Made by a program: the position numbers and the translations under genes
Assembly: GCA_015655015.1 (NCBI GenBank)
Contig: JAATFV010000009.1
Location: forward strand, 1-64,000
Direction: 5' to 3'
DNA length: 64,000 nt
DNA from: Chitinophagales bacterium
GTDB lineage: Bacteria > Bacteroidota > Bacteroidia > Chitinophagales > Chitinophagaceae
Shown: piece by piece, positions 49,960-59,561 of the stretch
How positions within the stretch are numbered: position 1 is the first letter of the stretch
How the letters are laid out: each line of letters starts with the position of its first letter
The notes under the pieces: model-generated
What the model saw: the letters and a program-made list of their open reading frames with translations, nothing else
The model's database searches: none
What the model was told of the DNA's origin: nothing

Positions 49960-51177
49960 ATGAAAGACAGTATGGCTGAAAAAGACCTTATGTCCTATTT
50001 GTTGCAACGTTATCTTGACGATCAGCTGACGGCCCCGGAGCAGGAGTCGTTGTTGGCCTTGCTGAAAAAATATCCTGATGACAGCCGGTGGGCGCCTATG
50101 CTGCAGGAGATGGGCCTACAGCAGCCCGGCGATCCGGATTACGACGAAACCCGCTGGAAACCCGTAGTGGAGACTATCCTCCGGGACCATGTTCCGAAGC
50201 AGGAGCGGCACGACGCCAGGCCCGGTCTTCTGCGCCGGATGCCGGGTCGCCGCTGGTGGGCCGTGGCTGCGGTGCTGCTATTGATGCTGATTTCCGGTCT
50301 TTACTGGCGCCAGGCTATGAGAACCGGTGTGGCGGCCCGGTCAACAAAGAGCAGGGACTTTCTTCCCGGAGGGAACAGAGCCGTGCTGACCTTGTCCGAC
50401 GGACGACGCATTGGGTTGGATAGCGCCTCGGATGGATTTCTTACCAGGGACGGCAATAGCCAAGTGCAGAAATCCGGGAATAGCCAGCTGATCTATACAA
50501 CCGATGGGGATAAGGAAGAAAAAACGGTATCGTTCAATACCCTCTCGACTCCAAGGGGAGGGCAGTACCAGCTGTTATTGCCGGATGGCACACAGGTCTG
50601 GTTGAATGCTGCCAGCTCCATCACTTTTCCGACCAATTTTGCCGGTGCGGAGCGTATGGTGAAAATGACGGGGGAAGTGTATTTCGATGTGGCAAAGGAT
50701 AAAACGCATCCTTTTAAAGTTGTCGTGGCGGCAGATGATGGGAAAGACATGCAGGTGGCTGTGCTCGGCACCCAATTCAATGTCAATGCCTATGCGGATG
50801 AACCTGGCCGTACGGTGACACTGCTGGAGGGAGGCGTCAGGGTGGAACAGGGGAGCCAGACGGTGCAGCTGTTACCCGGCGCGCAAGCGCGGCAGGGACA
50901 GGACGGAAAGCTGGTGCGGATGGAGTCTGCCAATGTGGAGGCTGCCGTCGCCTGGAAAAATGGCTGGTTCTTCTTCAAGGATGCCGATGTTCCCACTGTT
51001 ATGCGCCAGCTGTCACGCTGGTACAATGTAGAGGTGGAATATGAAGGAACGATCCCTTCCCGTCTCTTTAACGGGGAGATCGGTCGCAGCCTGACGCTGA
51101 ACCAGGTGATGGAAGGATTGTCGGAAAATAAAGTGAAATATAAAATTATCAATAACAAAATTGTCGTTCAGCCATGA
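49960..51177 (+). CDS. FecR-family anti-sigma factor
   Basis: This is a 405-residue protein: cytoplasmic N-terminal part (YLLQRYLDDQLTAPEQESLL), one membrane helix (WWAVAAVLLLMLISGLYW, near residue 105), then the FecR periplasmic domain (FNTLSTPRGGQYQLLLPDGT; VWLNAASSITFPTNF; MTGEVYFDVAKDKTHPF) and the C-terminal DUF4974 domain (FKDADVPTVMRQLSRWYNVE). It holds the sigma factor inactive until the receptor signals. It starts 66 bp after the sigma gene and ends 140 bp before the receptor start. Confidence 0.92.
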   Translation: MKDSMAEKDLMSYLLQRYLDDQLTAPEQESLLALLKKYPDDSRWAPMLQEMGLQQPGDPDYDETRWKPVVETILRDHVPKQERHDARPGLLRRMPGRRWWAVAAVLLLMLISGLYWRQAMRTGVAARSTKSRDFLPGGNRAVLTLSDGRRIGLDSASDGFLTRDGNSQVQKSGNSQLIYTTDGDKEEKTVSFNTLSTPRGGQYQLLLPDGTQVWLNAASSITFPTNFAGAERMVKMTGEVYFDVAKDKTHPFKVVVAADDGKDMQVAVLGTQFNVNAYADEPGRTVTLLEGGVRVEQGSQTVQLLPGAQARQGQDGKLVRMESANVEAAVAWKNGWFFFKDADVPTVMRQLSRWYNVEVEYEGTIPSRLFNGEIGRSLTLNQVMEGLSENKVKYKIINNKIVVQP

Positions 51178-51317
51178 GATAAATGGATGAAGCCGGCCGC
51201 GGGTTGATAAAAAATAAGACCGGGATCAGATTGGAAGCCTACCCGGTCTTGTTGAGGTCAATTCTTTTGACAGTCAGTAACAACTGCTTATTTAATAAAC
51301 CAAAACAATGCAAAAGT

Positions 51318-54300
51318 ATGCAATTTGAAGCACTTTGCAACCGCCCTTGCCATGTCCTATGGCAACGGAAGGGATGCTTAACCAAACTAACGCGCGTTAT
51401 GAGGCTAACGGCTATTCTATTACTGACAGTTGGTTTACATGCGTTTGCGAACAGCGACGCACAGACCATTACCTACTCTGCCCGTTCAGAGCCGCTGGAA
51501 AGACTGTTTACCATAATCCACCAGCAGACAGGGTATGCTTTTTTCTATGACAGGAATACGGTGGATGTAACCAGGCAGGTGACGGTAGAGCTGAAGAACT
51601 CCGATCTGTCGACGGCCTTGTCGAAGATCCTCCCGGACCAGTCGATCACCTGGTCCATTAAAGGCAATACTGTTTTTATCGTCAAAAAAGAAAGGGCGCC
51701 GGTGAAGACTGCCGAGGAGCTGGAATCCGCTCCCCTGGCCAATATTCATGGCCGTATCACCGATTCGGCGGGCAGGCCGCTGGCCGGCGCGTATGTCGTT
51801 GTGCGGAGCACCCGGAAGGGAACTTTTACCAATGCCAACGGCGAGTTCGACCTGGACGTGCACCAGGGCGACCGTATCCTGGTTAGCTATATCGGCTACC
51901 AGCGGGAAGAATTTGTCATCGGCAACCAGACCAACCTGAATATCCGGCTGGCGGCCCATGCGGCAGAGATGGACTCGGTGGCGATATCCGTGAATACCGG
52001 TTACCAGCGGATCCGCCCCGAACAAAGCACGGGCGCCATCTCCACCATCACCACCCGGGAATATGAAACGAGGATCAGCACCGACTTCCTCTCGGGCCTG
52101 ACCAACAAGCTCTCGGGGTTGATGATCAACAACAATATAAAATTCCAGGGCAACAATCTCTTCCAGATTCGCGGCATCTCTACCATCTCCGGCAACCCCT
52201 CGCCGCTAATCGTCGTGGATGGTTATCCGACCGAACTCTCGCTGAACGACATCAACCCGAATGAGATAGAATCCGTCACCATCCTGAAAGACGCCGCCGC
52301 TGCCGCGATCTATGGGGTAAGGGCTTCCAATGGCGTCATCATCATCGAAAGGAAAAAGGCCAAAGTGGGCGCTACCCGCTTTAACTTCCGTACTACCCTG
52401 GGCATCCAGCCAAAGGAAAATTACACACGATATAAATGGGCTCCTCCTTCCGCCCACTTAAAATATCTGCGCGACAACTACAAGGACGGAACGGTATATC
52501 CTCCCAGCTATTGGAACCAATATTATGTCAACAGTTATACGGCCTATCAGCCGGGCGTGGACCTCATGCTGAAAAAAGTGGCTGGTCTGTTGACACAGCA
52601 ACAGGAAGACCAGCTGTTCGACCAGCTGTACACGCAGAATAATATCAGGCAATACGAGGATCTCTTCCTGCGCACGGCCGTCACGCAGCAGTATAATCTG
52701 GATATGTCCGGCGGTACGGAGAAAGCCACTTATTATATCACGGGCAATTACCTGGGCTCCACCCCCGGAAGGATCGATAACAACAACCGGAAGCTGCAGC
52801 TCACCGGCAGGACGATCATGAATTTTACCCGGAAATTCTCCCTCGACCTTACCACCGACTACATCGAAAGCTGGGCCAAAACGGCTCCGATACCGTCCCT
52901 GAACAATGTCTATCCTTCCGAGCAATTCCAGGACGCCCATGGCAATCCCCTGCCCATCGTCAGCGGGTCGGCCGTCAACCCGCACTATGACAGCGTCATG
53001 ATGGCCAAGGGCTTCCCGGACAACCTTGTCTATCCCCTGGTGGACGTAAAGGAGATCAGCGATAAAACGCATGTCCTGGACAACCGTGTCACGGCTAATT
53101 TCGCTTATCACATCGGGTATGGATTTAATTTTACCTTCGGGGGCATTTATGAGAATTCCCACACCGATACCCGGCACTACGCCAGCGGCAAGTCTTCCCA
53201 GGCCCGGCAATATGTCAACAAATATGCTCAGAATACGACTGCCGGGATCGTCTTCAACATACCCCCCGGCGGTTACCTGCAGCAGCAGAACGCTTCCACC
53301 ACCAGCTATACGGGCCGGGCACAGCTGAACTATGACCGGAAGATCGGCCGCGACCATTCCCTGAACGCCATCATCGGCGGGGAAGTACGCCGCATCGTCA
53401 ACCAGGCCTCCTCCAGCGCCAACTTCGGTTACGACGACCAGACCCTCCTGCAGCAGCCCATCGACTACAACAAGATCCTGGGCAGCGGCGGCAACGGCGG
53501 TTTTGGACTGTATCCCGGTAACGGCGTATTGAGCTATCCCAGCCTCTTTGCCCAGGCATATACAGATGACCGTTATGTTTCCATGTATTCCAATATCGTT
53601 TATTCTTTCCGGAACAAATATTCCCTGTCCGGCAGCATACGTATCGACGAGTCCGATCTCTTCGGTACGGATCCCCGTTATCGCCACAAACCCCTCTGGT
53701 CACTGGGCGCCAACTGGAATATCCAGAAGGAAAAATTCATGGAGAATGCGGATTGGGTGAACTCGTTGAAACTGCGTGTTGCCGATGGTTTTGACGGTAA
53801 CGTGTCGAAGAGCAGCCTGCCCCAGATCATCGCCAACTACTCGCTGAATCCTTACTCCATCGTTCCCGAGCTGACAGGATTGGTGTTGTCTTCCCCCGCC
53901 AACAAGGCCCTCCGTTGGGAGCAGACCCAAAACGTAAACTTCGGACTGGACTATACGATATTTAAGGATGTCTCCGGTTCCATAGATTACTACAATAAGA
54001 AAAGCACCGACGTATTGGGCAACGACCAGATCGACCCGACCAGGGGCGTCAGCCAGGCCCAGGTGAACTCGGCCTCCCTGCGTAACTCGGGAATCGAGAT
54101 CAGTCTGCATGCCGACTGGATCAAACACCGGAATTTTGTCTGGAATACGGGCTTTGTCCTCTCCCGCAATACCAGCAAGGTGCTGAAGGTCTACCAGGCT
54201 ATCACGGAAAAGAGCCCTTCTTATTCGTATGTCACTCCTACCAATACTGCCTTTCTGCCGGGTTATGCCATAGGTTCCGTTTTCAGCTACCGGTATGGCG

Positions 54301-54893
54301 GACTGGACTCGACCGGCCTGCCCATGATGAAGGATGAAAAAGGCAACCTTGTCCGGCCTACCGGAGCTAACGACCGCGGCATTAAGGATGTGGTGTACGG
54401 CGGTTCTGCCATCCCCGTGTACAACGGCGGCATCAGCAACCGGGTGGACATCGGCCATTTCTATTTCTATTGCATGATCGGTTATTATTTCGACTTCAAA
54501 GTAGTCGTTCCGCGTCCCAGCGCGAATGATGTAAGACCCCTGGCCGGTGCTCAGAATTACTGGAAACAAAAGGGAGACGAGAAGAACACGGATGTCCTGG
54601 GCATCTATAGTTCGACGGCCATGAGCCTGGAAGCCTCGTATTCGTACTCTTACAATACGAAGTATACTGTAAATGGGGCATATCTGACCCTCAGCGATCT
54701 GACGGCTTCCTATGACCTGCGGAGTTCTGGATGGACGAAGAGGGCTGGTTTCACCAGTTTCGAGCTGAAGGCACAGGCCTCCAATGTATATACCATTGGC
54801 CTCAACAGGTATAATTACAGCATGGCCACGGGCAGCTTTGCCAAGAGATACCTGACGCCCAGTTACACCATCGGCCTTTTCACTAATTTTTAG
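51318..54893 (+). CDS. SusC-family TonB-dependent receptor with STN signalling domain
   Basis: This is a 1191-residue protein from the ATG at 51318; the frame continues open upstream but those residues do not look like protein. A signal (MRLTAILLLTVGLHAFANS) follows an N-terminal extension. The STN domain (LERLFTIIHQQTGYAFFYDR; WSIKGNTVFIVKKE) interacts with FecR. Next are a carboxypeptidase-like domain (IHGRITDSAGRPLAGAYVVV), the plug (LIVVDGYPTELSLNDINPNE, VTILKDAAAAAIYGVRASNG) and a barrel ending YTIGLFTNF. The SusD partner follows after 30 bp. It is the input for the ECF/FecR pair upstream. Confidence 0.93.
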   Translation: MQFEALCNRPCHVLWQRKGCLTKLTRVMRLTAILLLTVGLHAFANSDAQTITYSARSEPLERLFTIIHQQTGYAFFYDRNTVDVTRQVTVELKNSDLSTALSKILPDQSITWSIKGNTVFIVKKERAPVKTAEELESAPLANIHGRITDSAGRPLAGAYVVVRSTRKGTFTNANGEFDLDVHQGDRILVSYIGYQREEFVIGNQTNLNIRLAAHAAEMDSVAISVNTGYQRIRPEQSTGAISTITTREYETRISTDFLSGLTNKLSGLMINNNIKFQGNNLFQIRGISTISGNPSPLIVVDGYPTELSLNDINPNEIESVTILKDAAAAAIYGVRASNGVIIIERKKAKVGATRFNFRTTLGIQPKENYTRYKWAPPSAHLKYLRDNYKDGTVYPPSYWNQYYVNSYTAYQPGVDLMLKKVAGLLTQQQEDQLFDQLYTQNNIRQYEDLFLRTAVTQQYNLDMSGGTEKATYYITGNYLGSTPGRIDNNNRKLQLTGRTIMNFTRKFSLDLTTDYIESWAKTAPIPSLNNVYPSEQFQDAHGNPLPIVSGSAVNPHYDSVMMAKGFPDNLVYPLVDVKEISDKTHVLDNRVTANFAYHIGYGFNFTFGGIYENSHTDTRHYASGKSSQARQYVNKYAQNTTAGIVFNIPPGGYLQQQNASTTSYTGRAQLNYDRKIGRDHSLNAIIGGEVRRIVNQASSSANFGYDDQTLLQQPIDYNKILGSGGNGGFGLYPGNGVLSYPSLFAQAYTDDRYVSMYSNIVYSFRNKYSLSGSIRIDESDLFGTDPRYRHKPLWSLGANWNIQKEKFMENADWVNSLKLRVADGFDGNVSKSSLPQIIANYSLNPYSIVPELTGLVLSSPANKALRWEQTQNVNFGLDYTIFKDVSGSIDYYNKKSTDVLGNDQIDPTRGVSQAQVNSASLRNSGIEISLHADWIKHRNFVWNTGFVLSRNTSKVLKVYQAITEKSPSYSYVTPTNTAFLPGYAIGSVFSYRYGGLDSTGLPMMKDEKGNLVRPTGANDRGIKDVVYGGSAIPVYNGGISNRVDIGHFYFYCMIGYYFDFKVVVPRPSANDVRPLAGAQNYWKQKGDEKNTDVLGIYSSTAMSLEASYSYSYNTKYTVNGAYLTLSDLTASYDLRSSGWTKRAGFTSFELKAQASNVYTIGLNRYNYSMATGSFAKRYLTPSYTIGLFTNF

Positions 54894-54923
54894 CAGCGGG
54901 ATCTTTCCCACAAACTGTAAAAC

Positions 54924-56300
54924 ATGAAAAATTCCTATAAATTTTTATTACCCGCACTACTGGCGCTGACCCTGGGCACCAGTTGTAATAAATATCTCGA
55001 TGTAAAACCCAAGGGGAGGACGATCCTGAAAAACGTGCAGGATTACGACCAATGGCTGGATGCCGTACAGGTATATACCAGCGGCGACAGGGAACTGAAC
55101 CTCCTGGCTGACGACCAGGACAATGTCGGTATTGCGTTGACTTCCACGCTGGCCACCGACCTGGTGTACCTCTGGGCACCTCAGTTCACCCTGGATATCA
55201 AGGCAACCCCCTTATTCTGGGCCAACCATTATTCGAATATCTATTATTATAATGCCGTCATCGACGAAATCAATGATGCCGTCGGAGGCACTCCCCAGGA
55301 TAAAAAGAGACTGATGGCGGAGGGCCTGCTGGGCAGGTCCATGGAATATCTTTACCTGGTCAATCTTTTCGGTAAGTCTTATGACTCGACGACTGCAGAC
55401 AAGGATCTGGCCGTACCCTTCGTCACTTCGGTAGACGTCACCGATGCGACCCCGCCCAGGAGCACGGTCAAAGAGATATACGACCATATCATTTCCGATT
55501 TGAACCAGGCGATTCCCGATCTGCCGGCGGATAATCCCCTCAACCGTTTTCGCGGTTCCATCGCTGCGGGTTACAGCCTGCTGGCCCGCACCTACTTCCT
55601 GGCGCACGATTATACCGATGCCGCGAAAAATGCCCAGCTGGCGTTGAACGCTGACCCGGCGACATTGCCCGATTACAATACCATGGCCAGCGACGTCGGC
55701 ATCGGACCCCTGCAGACCAGACCGGACGCTATTTACGCACGGTACAGCAGCAGCAACAGCTATATCGAGTATCCTACGCTGGATCTCCTGAAATCATTCG
55801 ATACCACCGATTTGCGGTTACATTTTTTCTACAGGAATATTGGAAACTATAGCTTTACTCAAAGGGGGCTCGTCCAGTATGTCCCTTATGGATTGACTTC
55901 GGGCAAGGCTCATCCCAATAATGGAACGACTATCGCTGAAATGCACCTGATCATCGCGGAAGCAGCTGTCCGTTCGGGCGATCTGGCGACGGCCCTCCAG
56001 CACCTGGACGCCGTGCGCAAATGCCGTATACGCGCCGCTACTTACCAGCCTTTCCAGTCCTCCGACCCCGCTGCCGTCCTGCAGAAAGTGCTGGACGAAC
56101 GGAAATTTGAATTTGCCTTCAATGGTCTTCGCTGGCTGGACATGGTCCGCCTGAATGCCGAAGGAAGTATGCCGACGGTGAACCGCTATGGCGGAACAGG
56201 CGATGTCATCGCCACGCTGGAACCCGGCAGCCCGAGGTACCAGCTGCAGGTGCCCTCGATGATCCTGTATTTTAATCCCGGTATGCCACAAAATCCCTAG
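54924..56300 (+). CDS. SusD/RagB-family lipoprotein
   Basis: This is a 458-residue protein with lipobox (LGTSCN) in the first 25 residues. The SusD layout is visible: NKYLDVKPKGRTILKNVQDY at the start, LMAEGLLGRSMEYLYLVNLF (TPR-like helices), ALQHLDAVRKCRI and VLDERKFEFAFNGLRWLDMV near the end. It is the surface-binding partner of the STN-SusC just upstream (30 bp). The ABC ATPase gene follows after only 11 bp, tying this SusCD to an inner-membrane transporter. Confidence 0.9.
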   Translation: MKNSYKFLLPALLALTLGTSCNKYLDVKPKGRTILKNVQDYDQWLDAVQVYTSGDRELNLLADDQDNVGIALTSTLATDLVYLWAPQFTLDIKATPLFWANHYSNIYYYNAVIDEINDAVGGTPQDKKRLMAEGLLGRSMEYLYLVNLFGKSYDSTTADKDLAVPFVTSVDVTDATPPRSTVKEIYDHIISDLNQAIPDLPADNPLNRFRGSIAAGYSLLARTYFLAHDYTDAAKNAQLALNADPATLPDYNTMASDVGIGPLQTRPDAIYARYSSSNSYIEYPTLDLLKSFDTTDLRLHFFYRNIGNYSFTQRGLVQYVPYGLTSGKAHPNNGTTIAEMHLIIAEAAVRSGDLATALQHLDAVRKCRIRAATYQPFQSSDPAAVLQKVLDERKFEFAFNGLRWLDMVRLNAEGSMPTVNRYGGTGDVIATLEPGSPRYQLQVPSMILYFNPGMPQNP

Positions 56301-56311
56301 TAACTTTTATC

Positions 56312-57247
56312 ATGTCAGAACCTCTCGTAAAGATCGAACACCTGTCTCATCGTTATAGCTCCCACTGGGCAATCAGGGACATCAATATGGAAATAGGGCC
56401 CACTGGTATCGTAGGACTGCTTGGCTCCAACGGCGCCGGGAAGTCTACTACCATGAACATCCTGTGCGGATCGCTTTTCCCCACAGAAGGAAAGGTCTAT
56501 ATCAATGGTATCGATATCAGTGAAGACCCGCTGGCTGCCAAACGGCTGATCGGTTTCCTTCCCCAGAACCCGCCCTTATATATGGATCTTACCGTAGACG
56601 AATACCTTGTCCATTGCGCCTTTCTAAGGCGCATGGACAAGGATAAAGTACGGCCGGCCCTGGAAGAGACGAAGGAACGTTGCGGCATCGCCCATTTCAG
56701 CGACCGGCTCATCCGCAACCTGTCAGGCGGCTACCGCCAGCGGGTGGGGATTGCGCAGGCTATCATCCACCGGCCCCGATTAGTGGTGCTGGACGAGCCT
56801 ACCAATGGCCTCGACCCCAATCAGATCGTCGAAGTGCGGGCGCTGATCCGCGAGATCGCCACGGACCGGGCCGTCATTTTTTCCTCCCATGTGCTGTCCG
56901 AGATTCAGGTGTTGTGTAAAGAGATCAAGATGATCGAGTCGGGGCGGATCGTTTTTTCCGATACGATGGACGCGTTCAATAATTATGTAGAGCCCCACAG
57001 CGTACTGATGCTGATGGAGAACCCTCCGTCCCGGGAGGCCCTGCTGGCCATCCCGGGCGCGACAAGTGTGGACTTTCTGACGCAAAGACAGGTCCGGCTC
57101 TGGTTTAACGGCGATGCCGCCATCACCGAGACACTTATCACCACCAGCGTGCGCGAAGACTGGCGCCTGCGGGAGATCGGACTGGACAAGAGCTCGATCG
57201 ACGAAATATTCGCACAATTATCTAAAAAATCTTCCAATACCAAATAA
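56312..57247 (+). CDS. ABC transporter ATPase, Gld/ABC-2 type
   Basis: This is a 311-residue ATPase: Walker A GSNGAGKST near residue 36, signature LSGGYRQRV, Walker B LVVLDEPTNGLDP, and FSSHVLSEIQVLCKEI as the H-switch. The sequence and the C-terminal extension of about 80 residues match the GldA-like/drug-export branch. The stop overlaps the permease start (TAATG), so the two are coupled in translation. Confidence 0.92.
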   Translation: MSEPLVKIEHLSHRYSSHWAIRDINMEIGPTGIVGLLGSNGAGKSTTMNILCGSLFPTEGKVYINGIDISEDPLAAKRLIGFLPQNPPLYMDLTVDEYLVHCAFLRRMDKDKVRPALEETKERCGIAHFSDRLIRNLSGGYRQRVGIAQAIIHRPRLVVLDEPTNGLDPNQIVEVRALIREIATDRAVIFSSHVLSEIQVLCKEIKMIESGRIVFSDTMDAFNNYVEPHSVLMLMENPPSREALLAIPGATSVDFLTQRQVRLWFNGDAAITETLITTSVREDWRLREIGLDKSSIDEIFAQLSKKSSNTK

Positions 57248-59559
57248 TGAAGACGACTCTCAGAATCGCCAGGATCGAGCTGAACCTGCTGTTTTATTCT
57301 CCTATCGCCTGGTTCCTGCTGGTGGTATTTCTTTTCCAATGCGGCCTGGAATATACCTCTTCCGTTGAAAGCTGGGCCATGTACCAGGACCTGGGATCTC
57401 CGCTGGTCATGCTTACCGAAAGGATCTTCGGTTCCCAGGGCATGTTCTTTTCCATCATGGGAAAATTATATCTCTACCTTCCCCTGCTGACGATGGGCCT
57501 CATGAGCCGGGAGACGGGCAGCGGAACCATCCGGTTATTGTATTCTTCCCCGGTACGGGTGACCGAGATCGTCGGTGGAAAATTTTTGGCCATGATGGCT
57601 TATTGTTTCCTGCTGATCCTTTGCCTGGCGATTTTCGCCGTGACAGGGATCTTCAATATCCAACACGCAGGGACCGGCCAGATCTTTTCCGGTCTGTTGG
57701 GCCTGTACCTGCTGCTCTGCGCCTATTCCGCCATCGGTCTCTTCATGTCCTGCCTTACTTCCTACCAGGTGGTGGCGGCGATCAGTACGCTGGTGTTGTT
57801 TGCCGTGCTGAGTTATATCGGGTCCGTATGGCAGGATATCGACTTCATGCGGGATCTGACTTATTTCCTTTCCATATCGGGACGGGCGGATCATCTCCTG
57901 TCGGGTCTTATCAGTACGAAAGATGTCCTGTATTTCCTGATCATCGTCTTCATTTTCCTGGGCTTCAGTATTGTCAAGCTGCAGTCCGGAATGAAATTCC
58001 TGCCCTGGTATCGACGAACGGGCCGTTATGCGGCCATCCTGCTGATCGGGGTGATGACCGGTTATATCTTCTCCCGCCCGGGCTGGATTGGCTATTACGA
58101 CGCCACGGCTAACAAACGAAATACGCTTTCCCCTAACGTTCAGAAGATTGTAAAGGAGATGGACAGTCCCCTGGTCGTGACTTCTTATATCAATCTGCTG
58201 GAAAATCATTTCTGGCTGGGTAACCCTGCCCAGCGTAATGCCGATCTGGGACGCTGGGAGCCTTATCTCCGCTTCAAGCCGGATATTCAGTTCAATTACG
58301 TATACTATTACGATACGGTAGATTATGGCAGGCCGCGTGGAAAGGGGAAGCAGGACGACCTGAAGACCCAGGCCGACCGTTATGTGAAATCCTACCGGGT
58401 AGATCCTAAGCTGTTCAAAACCCCGGAAGAGATCCATCGGTTGATCGACCTGCGCCCGGAAGATAACAAGTATGTCATGCAGCTGAAATACAGGGGAAAG
58501 ACTACTTTCCTGCGTCTTTTCGACGACCCCGGCATCTTCCCCGGCGAAACCGAAACGGCTGCCGGCTTCAAACGCCTGATGGTAAAACTCCCCAGGATCG
58601 TCTTTCTCCAGGGTGAGCTCGAACGCAGCACTGCCAGGATAGGGGACCGGGACTACAAGATCCTCACCAGCCAGAAGACTTTCCGTTACGCCCTTATCAA
58701 CCAGGGCTTTGATGTGGACACGGTGAACCTGGAGTTTGGATCCATCCCCGCGGATATCGCCGCGCTGGTCATCGCCGATCCCAGGACAGCCCTGGATACG
58801 GTAGTCATGGCCAAATTGCGGGATTTTATCGCCGGCGGGGGCAACCTGCTGATCGCCGGGGAACCGGGTAAACAGGAATTGCTCAACCCCCTGCTGCAGA
58901 CCCTTGGCCTCCGCCTGATGGATGGCACCCTCGTCCAGAAAAGCAGGGAAATGTCCCCCGATCTGCTGCTTGCCGGCCTTACCCCTGCGGCGGTGAATTT
59001 TTCCAGATCGCTGGCCCGCGATTACGCCGATAGCGTTCGCGTATCCATGCCCGGTGCTGTGGGTATCGACATCACCGGTGTCGCCAGGGACACGAATATT
59101 GCCGGAGGCGCCCATTTCGACATCCAGCCTTTGCTGATGACGAACGAGCGCTCCAACTGGAATAAAAAGGGCCCCCTGGTGAAAGATTCGGCGGAAATCG
59201 TTTATACACCGTCGGAAGGAGACGACAAACGGCCGGTGCCCACGGCGGTGAGACTGATCCGCAAGGTCAACGGGAAGGAACAGCGCATACTGGTCCTGGG
59301 GGATGCGGATTTATTAAGTAATGCGGAATTGGGCCGGCATAACGTTAGAACCGCTAACTTTGAATTCAACACCGCCTTGTTCGGATGGCTCTGTTACAAT
59401 GAGTTCCCGGTCGAGACGACGAGGCCCAGACCGTTGGACAATCATTTGAACCTCACGGGGGCGTCTGTAAAGAAATTAAAGATTATCTTTTTGGGTGTAT
59501 TGCCCGGACTGCTGTTGCTGACCGGAGCCTTTATCCTGATCAGGCGTAAACGAAAATAA
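57247..59559 (+). CDS. ABC permease fused to a GldG-like domain
   Basis: This is a 770-residue protein. The first about 250 residues are an ABC-2/GldF-type permease with six membrane segments (LNLLFYSPIAWFLLVVFLFQ; TGSGTIRLLYSSPVRVTEIV). A further helix near residue 270 starts a GldG/ABC_transp_aux domain (periplasmic Rossmann-like: LSPNVQKIVKEMDSPLVVTS; ALVIADPRTALDTVVM; AGGGNLLIAGEPGKQE) and a last membrane helix (KIIFLGVLPGLLLLTGAFIL). In many Bacteroidota gldF and gldG are separate genes, here fused. Gld ABC proteins belong to gliding or envelope export; this one is bound to a SusCD operon, so substrate import or envelope work is also possible. Confidence 0.85.
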   Translation: MKTTLRIARIELNLLFYSPIAWFLLVVFLFQCGLEYTSSVESWAMYQDLGSPLVMLTERIFGSQGMFFSIMGKLYLYLPLLTMGLMSRETGSGTIRLLYSSPVRVTEIVGGKFLAMMAYCFLLILCLAIFAVTGIFNIQHAGTGQIFSGLLGLYLLLCAYSAIGLFMSCLTSYQVVAAISTLVLFAVLSYIGSVWQDIDFMRDLTYFLSISGRADHLLSGLISTKDVLYFLIIVFIFLGFSIVKLQSGMKFLPWYRRTGRYAAILLIGVMTGYIFSRPGWIGYYDATANKRNTLSPNVQKIVKEMDSPLVVTSYINLLENHFWLGNPAQRNADLGRWEPYLRFKPDIQFNYVYYYDTVDYGRPRGKGKQDDLKTQADRYVKSYRVDPKLFKTPEEIHRLIDLRPEDNKYVMQLKYRGKTTFLRLFDDPGIFPGETETAAGFKRLMVKLPRIVFLQGELERSTARIGDRDYKILTSQKTFRYALINQGFDVDTVNLEFGSIPADIAALVIADPRTALDTVVMAKLRDFIAGGGNLLIAGEPGKQELLNPLLQTLGLRLMDGTLVQKSREMSPDLLLAGLTPAAVNFSRSLARDYADSVRVSMPGAVGIDITGVARDTNIAGGAHFDIQPLLMTNERSNWNKKGPLVKDSAEIVYTPSEGDDKRPVPTAVRLIRKVNGKEQRILVLGDADLLSNAELGRHNVRTANFEFNTALFGWLCYNEFPVETTRPRPLDNHLNLTGASVKKLKIIFLGVLPGLLLLTGAFILIRRKRK

Positions 59560-59561
59560 AA

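Noticed and set aside
52458..53687. Reverse open frame of 409 codons, with others at 53700-54911 and 57535-59115
   Set aside because: Mirror frames in GC-rich receptor and permease genes. The forward frames carry recognised domains across the same bases.
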